From Candidatus Heimdallarchaeota archaeon LC_2 (GTDB lineage Archaea; Asgardarchaeota; Heimdallarchaeia; Heimdallarchaeales; Kariarchaeaceae), in the NCBI GenBank assembly GCA_001940725.1, contig MDVR01000139.1, positions 1 through 10,249 on the forward strand: DNA of 10,249 bases. The letters are read 5' to 3'. Under the pieces are notes generated by a model that was not told the origin of the DNA, did no database searches, and worked only from the letters and a program-made list of their open reading frames with translations. Within the stretch, counting starts at the first letter, position 1; each line of letters begins with the position of its first letter. The position numbers and the translations under genes were made by a program. Shown one piece after another: positions 1 through 7,762 of the stretch.

Positions 1-25
1 ATTAATAATAAATTAAATTGAGCAA

Positions 26-3000
26 TTAATTCACAATTTCTACAATTTTGCCTTCAACAATGTTCAGTTGGGCACCTGGCAGATTTTCTGTTATTCTTGG
101 TATATGCGATATAATTAGTACCCTTTCAAATCTATCCTGTAACGATTTGAAAACTTCAATTATTCCATCCTGACCATCTTCATCAAGAGCTCCAAAACCG
201 CCTTCATCTATGATTAATGTATCAAGTTCATTTCCTCTAAATTCAGCTAATACCTTTGATAAAGCTAATCTAAATGCAAAACCTATTCTAACTTTTTGAC
301 CCCCCGAGAAAAAGCTTGAATTTTCATTTCCTTCAGGTGTTTCAATAGTTATACTATAATCATTATTGAGAGTAATACCTTCAAGTTGTGAATTACCGAG
401 TTGACTGAGAATATCAATCGTGGCGACATTAATTTGATATTTGAGTCGACTAAGAATTCTCCCTCCAATTTGACCAAAAATTCTTTCCAATTGTTTGTAA
501 ATATCATGATCGTCTCTTTTGTGAGAAAATAAATTTTCTTTTTCTTTTATTTCCAAGCGTAAATGTTTTTGGTTCTCAATTTTTTCTTTTTGTGTTTTAA
601 GATTATTTTGAGCTGTATTTCGAATTTCTAAGGAATCTTCATACTCAATTTCAATTTCTATTACCTTGTTTTCATAATTTTTTACCTTATTTTTGATTTT
701 ATCATACTGTGGGCCTTCTATTTTTTGTATTAATTCAGTTTTGTTTTCATTGTAATCTTCGTTTTGTTTTTCCTGTCCGACTATCTGACCTTCAATTCTC
801 GCCTTTTGGACATGGGCTTTTTTGATTTCTTTTAATTCACTTCTCACAACGACTGGATCAAAACTATATAAGGTGTGATGAAGTTCTTCTTCTTTTTCAA
901 GCTCATTATCATACATGATAATTTCTTTCTCAACGATGACAAGTTCTTTTCTAACTTCATTTAAAAATTTATCATGAGATAGAGTTTTCTGAATTGTTCC
1001 AAGTTCTAACTTTAGATTTTCTAATAGATCTTTTTTATCGTTTATATTATTTACAGTGATATCATATTTTTCAAGTTGAGCAATCACACCCTTTAATTCC
1101 TGTTTTTGTGAAATTATCTCATCTCTTTGTTGTTCAAGTTCATTATAACCAACTTCATCAAAATTTATTTTCTTAATTTGAGCCTCAATTTCTGATACTT
1201 CTAGTTTTAATTCAGGAAATAGAGATCCAGCACCTCCACTGATTTTAAATTCATCAAGTTCATTTCCATTTTTAATAATTTCATCAAGTCTATTTTTACT
1301 CGCATCTATTCCGTCACTTGCTAATCGCAATTTAGAAATCAAATCTGTTAACCCTGTTAGTTTTATCCCTTTTTCTTCAATATTCTTCTCTTTCTCGTTT
1401 AATTGAAATCCGTCTTTTTGTACCTTTTCAGACAGTTGTTGATTCTCATTTTCTAATAAATGAGATTTTTTCAACAAGTCTGATGTTATTAATTTTACAT
1501 GATCAATTTCTAAATTCTGATTACAAGTAGGGCATATGATTGTATCGTGTAAATTTTCAAATTTTTCAATTTCTGAGCTAATTTCAAGAATTTCCTTGTT
1601 TTTATCTTCCAATTTGGATTTGTTGTAACTTAAAGTTGTTTTCTCTTTAACTAATGTCTCTTTTAAATCAGAATGTTCTATTTTAATAATGTTTAATTTA
1701 CTTTCATGGTCTTGTAGATCTGCCTTGGCTTGTACTCTCGATTTATACTCCAATTTATATTTTTCAAGTCCAGCAAAAGATTTTTGTTTTTCTTTAATCT
1801 CGCTTAACCTATTCTCAAGCTTTACGGTTCTTTCTTTTTCTTTGGTTGCTTTATTAGTCAATAAAATCTGAATTTCTTCTTTATATTTTAAATGGTTTTC
1901 AATTTCAGTGATTACCTTATTTTCTTGTTTAATGTAATTCTCAAGTTTCGGTCTTTTTTGTTTTAATAGTTCTAAATTCTCAAGCTCCTTTTCTTGCTTT
2001 ACAGTTTCTAGTTGATTTTTCCTAATTTCTTCTTTTTTTCTGCTTAGGTCACTCTGTATACTTTGTCTTTCTTTTGAAATTCTTGAAGCTAAACTACCTT
2101 TGTACCGTTTCTTTTCGTCTCTTAATTCTTTAATATTAGATAGTTCATCAATTTCTTTTTCCAATTTTTCAATTCTTTTTAACTTATCATTTAGATCCTT
2201 TTCTTTGAATATTATTTCATCAAATGGGTCTAATTTTGCTTTGTTTAATTGAATTTCTACTTTTAAGCCATTCAATTGTTTTTCCAAATCAATAATTCTT
2301 TCCTGAAGAGAAATCTTTTCATTCTCAATATTTTTTGCTTCCTGCAATTCTACTCGAATTGTTTCTAATCTCACCTTGATTTTTGATGAAACTTGTTCTT
2401 TTTCAAGTACAGCTTTTTCAAAAGTTAATTTTTCATTTTCTAATAAAATTTCATCAACTAGATTCTTTTTATTTTCTTCAATCCGAGCTAAATCTTCGCC
2501 TAATTCGGATTCAATCTCATTTGCATTTTCTCTTGATAACTTGGACATTTCATGAAAATTTTTAATTCCAAATAAACGTTCAAGATAATCCTTCCTTTTC
2601 CCAATTGGTAAGTCTAGAGCCTTAGTCATCTCATCTTGCATGATCAAAGTCGTGTTGGTGAAATCGTTATAAGTCCATAAATTGTCTACTATCCACTGAT
2701 CAGCCTTCTTTTTAGGAGTACCCCTATCCATGATAATTCGATCATTTCGCTTAATATATACTGTTTCTCTAGCCCGTTTTTTGATTTCTCTAATTCTTTC
2801 GACTACAAAATTATCTCCATTATTAGTAAACTCAATACTTACAGTTGCTTTGGTTTTACCGCGCTTTACAATATCATCTACACTCACTCTTGCATCTTGG
2901 GGATCATCCATCGCTTTAATTTTTCCAAATAAAGCATAAGTTAATGCATCACAAGCTAGTGTACTCTTTCCAGAGCTATTTTTACCTGTTAGTATCCAGA

Positions 3001-3076
3001 ATGAACTTGATTCTAGATCAAGTTTTTCCTTATCATAATTTTTAAAATTTCGAATCGAAATTTTTTTTATGTTCAT
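26..3076 (-). CDS. rad50: Rad50 DNA double-strand-break repair ATPase
   Basis: This 1016-residue SMC-like ATPase works with Mre11 to tether and resect DNA ends. Seen in the sequence: an N-terminal ATPase half with Walker A GKNSSGKST at residues 31-39 and the Q-loop glutamine near 147; a long Lys/Glu-rich coiled coil from about 170 to 900; a zinc hook CPTC (C515, C518) near the middle; and a C-terminal half with signature FSGGQ (923-927), Walker B IIDE (955-958), a D-loop (ALD) and switch histidine H991. All core motifs are present, so the enzyme should be active. The ATG overlaps the mre11 stop as ATGA, and a purine-rich SD lies just upstream inside mre11, which supports both the start and translational coupling. 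One oddity is that the segment after Walker B reads DEGGFGALD. It resembles bacterial SbcC (DEGFGxLD) with an extra Gly, rather than the DEPT form. Family assignment is secure; the Mre11 partner is inferred from adjacency. Confidence 0.97.
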   Translation of the reverse strand: MNIKKISIRNFKNYDKEKLDLESSSFWILTGKNSSGKSTLACDALTYALFGKIKAMDDPQDARVSVDDIVKRGKTKATVSIEFTNNGDNFVVERIREIKKRARETVYIKRNDRIIMDRGTPKKKADQWIVDNLWTYNDFTNTTLIMQDEMTKALDLPIGKRKDYLERLFGIKNFHEMSKLSRENANEIESELGEDLARIEENKKNLVDEILLENEKLTFEKAVLEKEQVSSKIKVRLETIRVELQEAKNIENEKISLQERIIDLEKQLNGLKVEIQLNKAKLDPFDEIIFKEKDLNDKLKRIEKLEKEIDELSNIKELRDEKKRYKGSLASRISKERQSIQSDLSRKKEEIRKNQLETVKQEKELENLELLKQKRPKLENYIKQENKVITEIENHLKYKEEIQILLTNKATKEKERTVKLENRLSEIKEKQKSFAGLEKYKLEYKSRVQAKADLQDHESKLNIIKIEHSDLKETLVKEKTTLSYNKSKLEDKNKEILEISSEIEKFENLHDTIICPTCNQNLEIDHVKLITSDLLKKSHLLENENQQLSEKVQKDGFQLNEKEKNIEEKGIKLTGLTDLISKLRLASDGIDASKNRLDEIIKNGNELDEFKISGGAGSLFPELKLEVSEIEAQIKKINFDEVGYNELEQQRDEIISQKQELKGVIAQLEKYDITVNNINDKKDLLENLKLELGTIQKTLSHDKFLNEVRKELVIVEKEIIMYDNELEKEEELHHTLYSFDPVVVRSELKEIKKAHVQKARIEGQIVGQEKQNEDYNENKTELIQKIEGPQYDKIKNKVKNYENKVIEIEIEYEDSLEIRNTAQNNLKTQKEKIENQKHLRLEIKEKENLFSHKRDDHDIYKQLERIFGQIGGRILSRLKYQINVATIDILSQLGNSQLEGITLNNDYSITIETPEGNENSSFFSGGQKVRIGFAFRLALSKVLAEFRGNELDTLIIDEGGFGALDEDGQDGIIEVFKSLQDRFERVLIISHIPRITENLPGAQLNIVEGKIVEIVN

Positions 3077-4269
3077 ACTCTCTCTCCATATTGCTTCTTA
3101 ATGATTTCTTTTCCAAAATCAAATAATTTTTCTCTTTGCTTTTTATTCAATTTCTCTTGATCATTGATTGCGGTTTGCAGTTCGTCGATCGGTGTATGTA
3201 ACCATTTTCCATCAGATTCGATTGTTGATCCGGTTTGATCAAACCATGTAAAATTATCTTTTTCTAAATAAATATCAAATCCTGCAAATTCTTTAGCTAA
3301 TTCTTTGTAATTTGTAATTCCAACATATTTGCGTAGAGCTATTTGTAATCCTCCAAAAAGTCTGACTCCCAAATATTTTTGATCATCAATCTTACTTTGA
3401 ATTTTGGATTTAATTATCTCCTCTGCTTCGGTTGAAGAAGGATTATCAATTTTCACCGCGATTTCCTCAAACTTTCTTGTGCTCAGTTCAATTTCATTAA
3501 TTTCAACTTCTTTATTTGTAATATTTATTATAGAAATGGATTTCTTTTCATTTCTCTCTCCAAAATCAACAATCAGTGGTGATCCTGGATAATGAATTTT
3601 CATCTCGGGGTAGGATGGATGATTAATTGTCTGTTTTTTATGGATGTGCCCCATCGCAACATAATTTAAATCTGGAGGAAAGAATGTTGCCGGTATTTCT
3701 GGTTCATTAGAACTCGATATTTCATAACCAGTTCTACTTCCATTGATTACTTGATGACTAACTAATATATTATATTGTTTTTTGTTGTTTGAAATTAACG
3801 AATGCAATGCTTCCGGATACCTTTCATCTGCCTCAGATCTGATATAAGAAATACCGTGGACTCCAACTTCAACTCCTTTAATATTATAAGACTTCGTGGC
3901 ACTTTGACTAATTGCAGTACAATGAGGTATGTAATTGATAAAATTTAATGGAGAAACAACACCTCTTGTATAAGCTCTATCATGATTTCCAGCAATTGTA
4001 ACAAAAGGAATCTTTTCTGAACTTAATCTTCTAAGACATTTCAAGGCCCCCTCAATGTCAATATTTTTTACATTAATTCGGTCAAACATATCCCCAGAAT
4101 GGATTACAAAATCAACTCTTTCTTCAATTGCTTTATCAATAATCTTATTGAATTGATTTTCAGTATCTAATGACATCAAATTTCTTTGAGTTTCCTCATC
4201 AGTGCGCATTTTTTTGTGGATTTTTCCCAGATGTGTGTCTGAACAATGAAGAAATCGTATAGTATCCAT
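3073..4269 (-). CDS. mre11: Mre11 nuclease (SbcD-like metallophosphoesterase)
   Basis: This 398-residue manganese-dependent nuclease is the partner of Rad50 and processes double-strand breaks by exonuclease and endonuclease cleavage. The calcineurin-like phosphoesterase motifs appear in order: SDTHLG (D11, H13), GDMFD (D60), GNHD (N96-D98), SHQ (H172) and GHIH (H208, H210). They are followed by the PGSP segment (228-231) typical of Mre11/SbcD. Residues beyond about 260 form the capping region and a Lys-rich tail that in the family contacts the Rad50 coiled-coil base. The length fits archaeal Mre11. The ATG is preceded by a strong archaeal SD containing GGTGAT. It is the first gene of the mre11-rad50 operon. 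The herA and nurA genes often found beside this pair in archaea are not in the window. Confidence 0.97.
   Translation of the reverse strand: MDTIRFLHCSDTHLGKIHKKMRTDEETQRNLMSLDTENQFNKIIDKAIEERVDFVIHSGDMFDRINVKNIDIEGALKCLRRLSSEKIPFVTIAGNHDRAYTRGVVSPLNFINYIPHCTAISQSATKSYNIKGVEVGVHGISYIRSEADERYPEALHSLISNNKKQYNILVSHQVINGSRTGYEISSSNEPEIPATFFPPDLNYVAMGHIHKKQTINHPSYPEMKIHYPGSPLIVDFGERNEKKSISIINITNKEVEINEIELSTRKFEEIAVKIDNPSSTEAEEIIKSKIQSKIDDQKYLGVRLFGGLQIALRKYVGITNYKELAKEFAGFDIYLEKDNFTWFDQTGSTIESDGKWLHTPIDELQTAINDQEKLNKKQREKLFDFGKEIIKKQYGERV
3078..3087 (-). promoter_or_regulatory. Shine-Dalgarno site of rad50 inside the mre11 3' end
   Basis: The minus-strand sequence GGAGAGAGAG encodes the last codons of mre11 and sits directly before the rad50 ATG. 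It supports the ATGA overlap as the true junction and suggests coupled translation of the two subunits. Confidence 0.6.
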
Positions 4270-4622
4270 ATTATCACCCTCAAATGAAAAATTATTGGAT
4301 TTATGTAAGCTGAAGGGTAATTAGCAATAAAACTATCTTTATAATTATTAAAGATGGCTTATTTTTCTCAATTTTCTTTCAGAATACTTTTCAAACATTT
4401 AAACTTCACAGATTCCGTATTTAACATTTCCCTCCTCATTCTTGAAAGTGAACAGAAAGATTTCTTAACGAAACATCAATAATATAAAATAAAATTGGAT
4501 TTAATTGATTTTCACAAATTCGAATCTTTCTTTTTCAGCTCATCAATTGTCTAGAAAAAAATGTATTAAATTTCATATCAGACCCTTATGATTTAACTAT
4601 GACCTATTATCTCGGATGAATA
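4270..4622. other. Divergent intergenic region between mre11 and the 7TM gene
   Basis: This 353-nt AT-rich spacer must hold the promoters of both flanking genes. On the minus strand, AATTATAAA (4346-4338) is a possible TATA box for mre11, which would give a leader of a few tens of bases containing the SD. On the plus strand, TGTATTAAAT after a run of A (around 4554-4571) is a possible BRE/TATA element for the gene at 4623. No tRNA, hairpin-rich RNA or credible small ORF was seen. The promoter assignments are weak because the whole region is AT-rich. Confidence 0.4.
4273..4281 (-). promoter_or_regulatory. Shine-Dalgarno site of mre11
   Basis: On the minus strand the sequence GAGGGTGAT lies a few bases before the mre11 ATG. 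GGTGAT matches the complement of the conserved archaeal 16S rRNA 3' end (AUCACCUCC) exactly. This fixes the start codon and shows that mre11 has a leadered mRNA. Confidence 0.7.
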
Positions 4623-5711
4623 ATGGTACAAAATTGGACTATAGAAGTCATGGTGAATTTTATAAGTGGTATTCCATACTTTTTATCCTTTTCACTTCTG
4701 TATCAGCATTTTCGAAAACATAAAGATCCTATTTTATTCGCATTAATGATTACTTGGTTAACCTATGGTTTATACTGGATCTCCAATGGATTTGCATATC
4801 TGTTTTTAAATACAGATATTTTTAGAATTAACAAAGTTCTATTGTTAATTTCCACAGTTTCTATGATCATTGGATTTAACTTCATGATGCGTCAAAATAT
4901 CAACCCGTTTGAAATTTCAATTGTGATTTTGTTAAACGGTCTTATCCTCTATGCAATCCAAGACACAAGTAGTGTAGTAATTGAATTACTTGATAATGGT
5001 GATCAAACTGTTGCACATAGTGGTAATGTTAGGAATCTAATTTTTATGTTAGGCATATTTATGAGCATTTTCTATCTATATTACACTTACAAAATTTATC
5101 AAATCTCGTCTGAACAAAACAAACAGTATGCACTATTAGTTCTTATAGGTGCAATTATCTTTGGTCCAGTAGTAATTATCTCGTTTATGTTAAGATTAGG
5201 TACCATTATACCTGGAATATCTGCTCTATTAAGCGGAATTGGTGTATTACTTACAACAATTGGAATACAAAAATCACCCCATTTGATTTATATTTTATCT
5301 GCAAAGGCTATTAAACTAAATGTGGTTGATGAGGAGAGAGGATTAACTTTGTACACGTATGATTTTAGACCAGATCTTATTGACGCTGAAGATGCTTTAA
5401 TAGTATCAGTTATTGAAAGTATCTCAAATTTTGCACAGGAAGTCTTGCAAAAAGGGCGAATTAAAGAAATAATTTTGGATGATGGTTTGATTTACATTAG
5501 TAGATCTGCAAAATATAAAATTCATTTTATCTTGATTTCAAATACCCAATCACGCGTATTGAAACAAAATTTAGAAGTTTTTGTGAACATGTTCATCAAT
5601 AATTTCAAAGAAGAACTGAATAAAAGAACCACCCCTGTAATCGAAATAACTGAATTTAAAAAGGCAGATAATGTTATTCCAATTGCTTTTCCATATATTC
5701 CGAGTTCTTGA
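4623..5711 (+). CDS. Seven-TM membrane protein with a C-terminal longin-like domain
   Basis: I do not recognise a named family. Seen in the 362-residue sequence: about seven hydrophobic helices (roughly 10-28, 36-61, 70-89, 96-113, 137-158, 168-190, 192-215), then a soluble C-terminal region of about 145 residues. By pattern, that region reads strand (223-236), strand (241-248), long helix (254-276), three strands (280-286, 288-294, 298-306) and a long helix (309-333). This beta2-alpha-beta3-alpha order is that of the longin fold, used in eukaryotic trafficking proteins and small-GTPase regulators and known to be expanded in Asgard archaea. The TM part resembles 7TM sensor regions of bacterial-type histidine kinases, but no kinase, HAMP or other output domain follows. 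The inferred role is a membrane receptor or platform whose cytoplasmic longin-like domain recruits a partner, perhaps a GTPase. It appears monocistronic, with 119 nt before the next gene. The ATG has only a weak upstream GGATGA. The topology is solid; the longin assignment is inferred from pattern only. Confidence 0.7.
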   Translation: MVQNWTIEVMVNFISGIPYFLSFSLLYQHFRKHKDPILFALMITWLTYGLYWISNGFAYLFLNTDIFRINKVLLLISTVSMIIGFNFMMRQNINPFEISIVILLNGLILYAIQDTSSVVIELLDNGDQTVAHSGNVRNLIFMLGIFMSIFYLYYTYKIYQISSEQNKQYALLVLIGAIIFGPVVIISFMLRLGTIIPGISALLSGIGVLLTTIGIQKSPHLIYILSAKAIKLNVVDEERGLTLYTYDFRPDLIDAEDALIVSVIESISNFAQEVLQKGRIKEIILDDGLIYISRSAKYKIHFILISNTQSRVLKQNLEVFVNMFINNFKEELNKRTTPVIEITEFKKADNVIPIAFPYIPSS

Positions 5712-5751
5712 TAATTACCTGTAATTCAATTAATTATTAATCTATAATCAA

Positions 5752-5784
5752 ATTTTCTCAATTTCGCTTTTAATTTAATTTTTA
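5752..5784 (+). terminator. Possible U-rich archaeal terminator
   Basis: Several short T runs (TTTT, TTTT, TTTTT) lie 40-75 nt after the stop of the 7TM gene and before the next start. Archaeal termination often uses such U-rich tracts without a hairpin. The AT-rich background makes this a weak call. Confidence 0.25.
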
Positions 5785-5830
5785 CTCATTAAATTTTTAT
5801 CAATCACAATTCAGATGGGGTTTGTAATAA

Positions 5831-6691
5831 ATGGAATTAAAAGAATATATTGACTGTCATTTACATTTTCATAGTCCTGATATGACTAAAAAAATAATAA
5901 AAGACATGATAATGTCGGATGTGCCAAGTTTAAAGAATTTTTTTGATAATCCCGATGATAATTCTTCACTTCTTGGATTATTAGACGCTTTAAATTGTAA
6001 ACAAGCATGGATAATAAATTATGAAAGCCCGGATGTTATGGGTTATACAATTGAAACGAATAATTGGGTTTCAAATTTTTGTGCAGGGAGCAATAATAGA
6101 TTAATTCCAATTGGAAGTGTTAATCCTGAACTTCATGAAGATGCGGGGAAACTAGTAAGGGATTATTATGAATCAGGAATGATTAAAGGGATAAAAATTC
6201 ATGGTCCACATCAATTAATTAAACCAAATGCATATTTGGATGGCTTAAAAGCCCAATTCAGAATGTATAAGGTTATTGAAGATTTACAAATCCCTACAAT
6301 TTTTCATACTGGATCATCCATTTTTCCAAAAGCTCGTTCAAAGTATGGTGATCCTATGTTTTTAGAAGATGTATTAACTGATTTTCCGCAAATGATAGTG
6401 ATTATGGCACATGGAGGAAGGCCGTTTTGGACCCGAGAAGCAGAATATTTAATGGCTAAATTTAGAGATCAAGAACTATATATGGATATTTCAGGGATAC
6501 CTCCACAATTAATAGGTACTTATTTTCCACGGTTTGCTAGATTCGCTGAAAATTGTATTTTTGGTTCAGATTATCCTAGTCCGGGAGTTCAAAGTTCCCG
6601 AAAGAATGCCGAGAGTATTGCAAATTTACCACTACCCGATGAAATTTTAGAGAAGATATTATTTAAAAATGCCGAAAAATTGATCTCCTAA
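5831..6691 (+). CDS. Amidohydrolase-family TIM-barrel metal-dependent hydrolase
   Basis: This 286-residue protein has the layout of the Amidohydro_2 (PF04909-type) family. It shows an N-terminal DCHLHFH with the metal-binding HxH (H10, H12), a KIHG strand (K122, H124), FHTGS (H159), MAHGG (H194) and the late GSDYP aspartate D247 that activates water. The set of metal-binding and catalytic residues is complete, so it is probably an active cytosolic hydrolase or decarboxylase; no signal peptide is visible. The substrate cannot be read from the sequence, since this family covers hydrolases of amides and lactones as well as nonoxidative decarboxylases. It begins with ATG after a weak G-rich stretch (ATGGGG) and lies 99 nt upstream of a deoxyhypusine-synthase-family gene on the same strand. 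A role in polyamine or hypusine metabolism is possible but only a guess from position. Confidence 0.85.
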   Translation: MELKEYIDCHLHFHSPDMTKKIIKDMIMSDVPSLKNFFDNPDDNSSLLGLLDALNCKQAWIINYESPDVMGYTIETNNWVSNFCAGSNNRLIPIGSVNPELHEDAGKLVRDYYESGMIKGIKIHGPHQLIKPNAYLDGLKAQFRMYKVIEDLQIPTIFHTGSSIFPKARSKYGDPMFLEDVLTDFPQMIVIMAHGGRPFWTREAEYLMAKFRDQELYMDISGIPPQLIGTYFPRFARFAENCIFGSDYPSPGVQSSRKNAESIANLPLPDEILEKILFKNAEKLIS

Positions 6692-6720
6692 TGAAATCAT
6701 TTGAAAAAATTTGAGTTTTC

Positions 6721-6728
6721 TTTATAAC
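6721..6728 (+). promoter_or_regulatory. Possible TATA box of the synthase-family gene
   Basis: TTTATAAC resembles the archaeal TATA consensus. It lies 63 nt before the ATG at 6791 and 30 nt after the amidohydrolase stop. If used, transcription would start near 6750 and give the downstream gene its own promoter. There is no clear purine-rich BRE in front, so the call is weak. Confidence 0.25.
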
Positions 6729-6790
6729 CGAATATCTGTAGCGAATTAAGTCACTAAATTAAAAAATCAAAAATTAGTAATCAGTATGTA

Positions 6791-7762
6791 ATGCATCATA
6801 ATAAAAAATCTCATCCAATCCATCATTTTGATATAACCAAAGCCACTTCACCATTGAAAATCCTCGAAGAATTTTCTAAAATGAATGTCTTTGGTGGTGG
6901 AAAATTAGGAAGAGCATTTGATATTCTTACTTTGGCAAAATCCGAAGGTGCAAAGATTTTTCTATCATTAGCAGGCGCAATGGTTCCTGGGGGTATGAGG
7001 AAGGTTATCACTGATGCAATGAGAAATGGATTGGTCGATATGTTAGTGACAACTGGTGCTAATATAACTCATGATTTAATTGAGGCCTTTGGTCATCCTC
7101 ATTTGGTTAATGTTCAGTATAAAAATGATGCTGAGTTAAGAGATAAAGGAATTGATCGAGTGTATGACTCATTTGTTGATGCCGAAGGTTTCCCTAATCT
7201 TGAAGATCATCTGCAAAAACTAGTCATGGAATATTTCGAAGAAAACAATAAAGAGGGTTTTCTTCACACTTCAAGTAATGAATTCATGAAATGGTTAGGT
7301 TCAAAAATACAAGATCCAAATAGCATCGTAAAGATTGCTTATGAACTAAATATTCCAATCTATATTCCAGTTATTGCAGATTCGGTGTTAGGGCTTCAAA
7401 TTTGGTTAAAATCACAATTTCATAAAATTATATTTGATGAGATGAGAGATCTAACCTCCATTCAAGATTTCTATAATGAAGCAGAAAAAGCATGTGCATT
7501 TATGATTGGAGGAGGAGTTCCAAAAAATTATATGCTTCAATCTTCTCTTATGAGTTCAAAAGAATATCAGTATGGGGTTGCTATCACTATGGACAGGGTA
7601 GAAACAGGTGGGTTATCCGGTGCTACCCTTGAAGAAGCGGTATCTTGGGGTAAATTTACTTGGGAAGCTCCCAAAGAAACTGTATATTGTGATGCAACAA
7701 TCGCTTTACCCCTCATTGTAGGTGCTTGGGCTGAATTTGATAAATCTCAATCTAAATTATAA
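6791..7762 (+). CDS. Deoxyhypusine-synthase-family protein (divergent active site)
   Basis: Deoxyhypusine synthase is NAD-dependent and moves the aminobutyl group of spermidine onto a lysine of aIF5A. This 323-residue protein carries the family hallmarks: TTGANITHDL (87-96) in the NAD-binding region, GGGVPKN (240-246), and EEAVSWGK (281-288), where K288 aligns with the human enzyme-intermediate lysine K329. The ATIALPL strand (302-308) follows. By hand alignment, human H288 corresponds to N246, and D313 and D316 to T272 and L275 in the segment ETGGLSGAT. This pattern resembles DHS-like proteins, some of which make homospermidine or use other amines, more than the classic eukaryotic enzyme. 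It may be the organism's deoxyhypusine synthase or a polyamine enzyme. The ATG has no clear SD. Its stop overlaps the convergent cupin gene by 6 nt. Family certain, substrate open. Confidence 0.88.
   Translation: MHHNKKSHPIHHFDITKATSPLKILEEFSKMNVFGGGKLGRAFDILTLAKSEGAKIFLSLAGAMVPGGMRKVITDAMRNGLVDMLVTTGANITHDLIEAFGHPHLVNVQYKNDAELRDKGIDRVYDSFVDAEGFPNLEDHLQKLVMEYFEENNKEGFLHTSSNEFMKWLGSKIQDPNSIVKIAYELNIPIYIPVIADSVLGLQIWLKSQFHKIIFDEMRDLTSIQDFYNEAEKACAFMIGGGVPKNYMLQSSLMSSKEYQYGVAITMDRVETGGLSGATLEEAVSWGKFTWEAPKETVYCDATIALPLIVGAWAEFDKSQSKL

Noticed and set aside
1689..2939. Three short plus-strand ORFs (1689-1871, 2383-2565, 2730-2939) inside rad50
   Set aside because: They are antisense to the rad50 coding sequence, with low-complexity Leu/Phe/Ser-rich products that mirror the Glu/Lys-rich coiled coil, and show no domain.
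3060..3070. Possible frameshift in the run of eight T near the rad50 start
   Set aside because: The frame reads a normal Rad50 N-terminus (KKISIRNF) straight through the run, so no shift is needed.
3404..3592. Plus-strand ORF of 62 codons inside mre11
   Set aside because: It is antisense to a clear Mre11 coding sequence and has no recognisable features.
4375..4448. Imperfect inverted repeat (CTTTCAGAAT versus ATTCTTGAAAG) in the divergent spacer
   Set aside because: The arms are about 55 nt apart and need a one-base bulge. This is easily expected by chance in AT-rich DNA.
6823..7011. Minus-strand ORF of 62 codons inside the DHS-family gene
   Set aside because: It is antisense to conserved DHS sequence and has no independent support.
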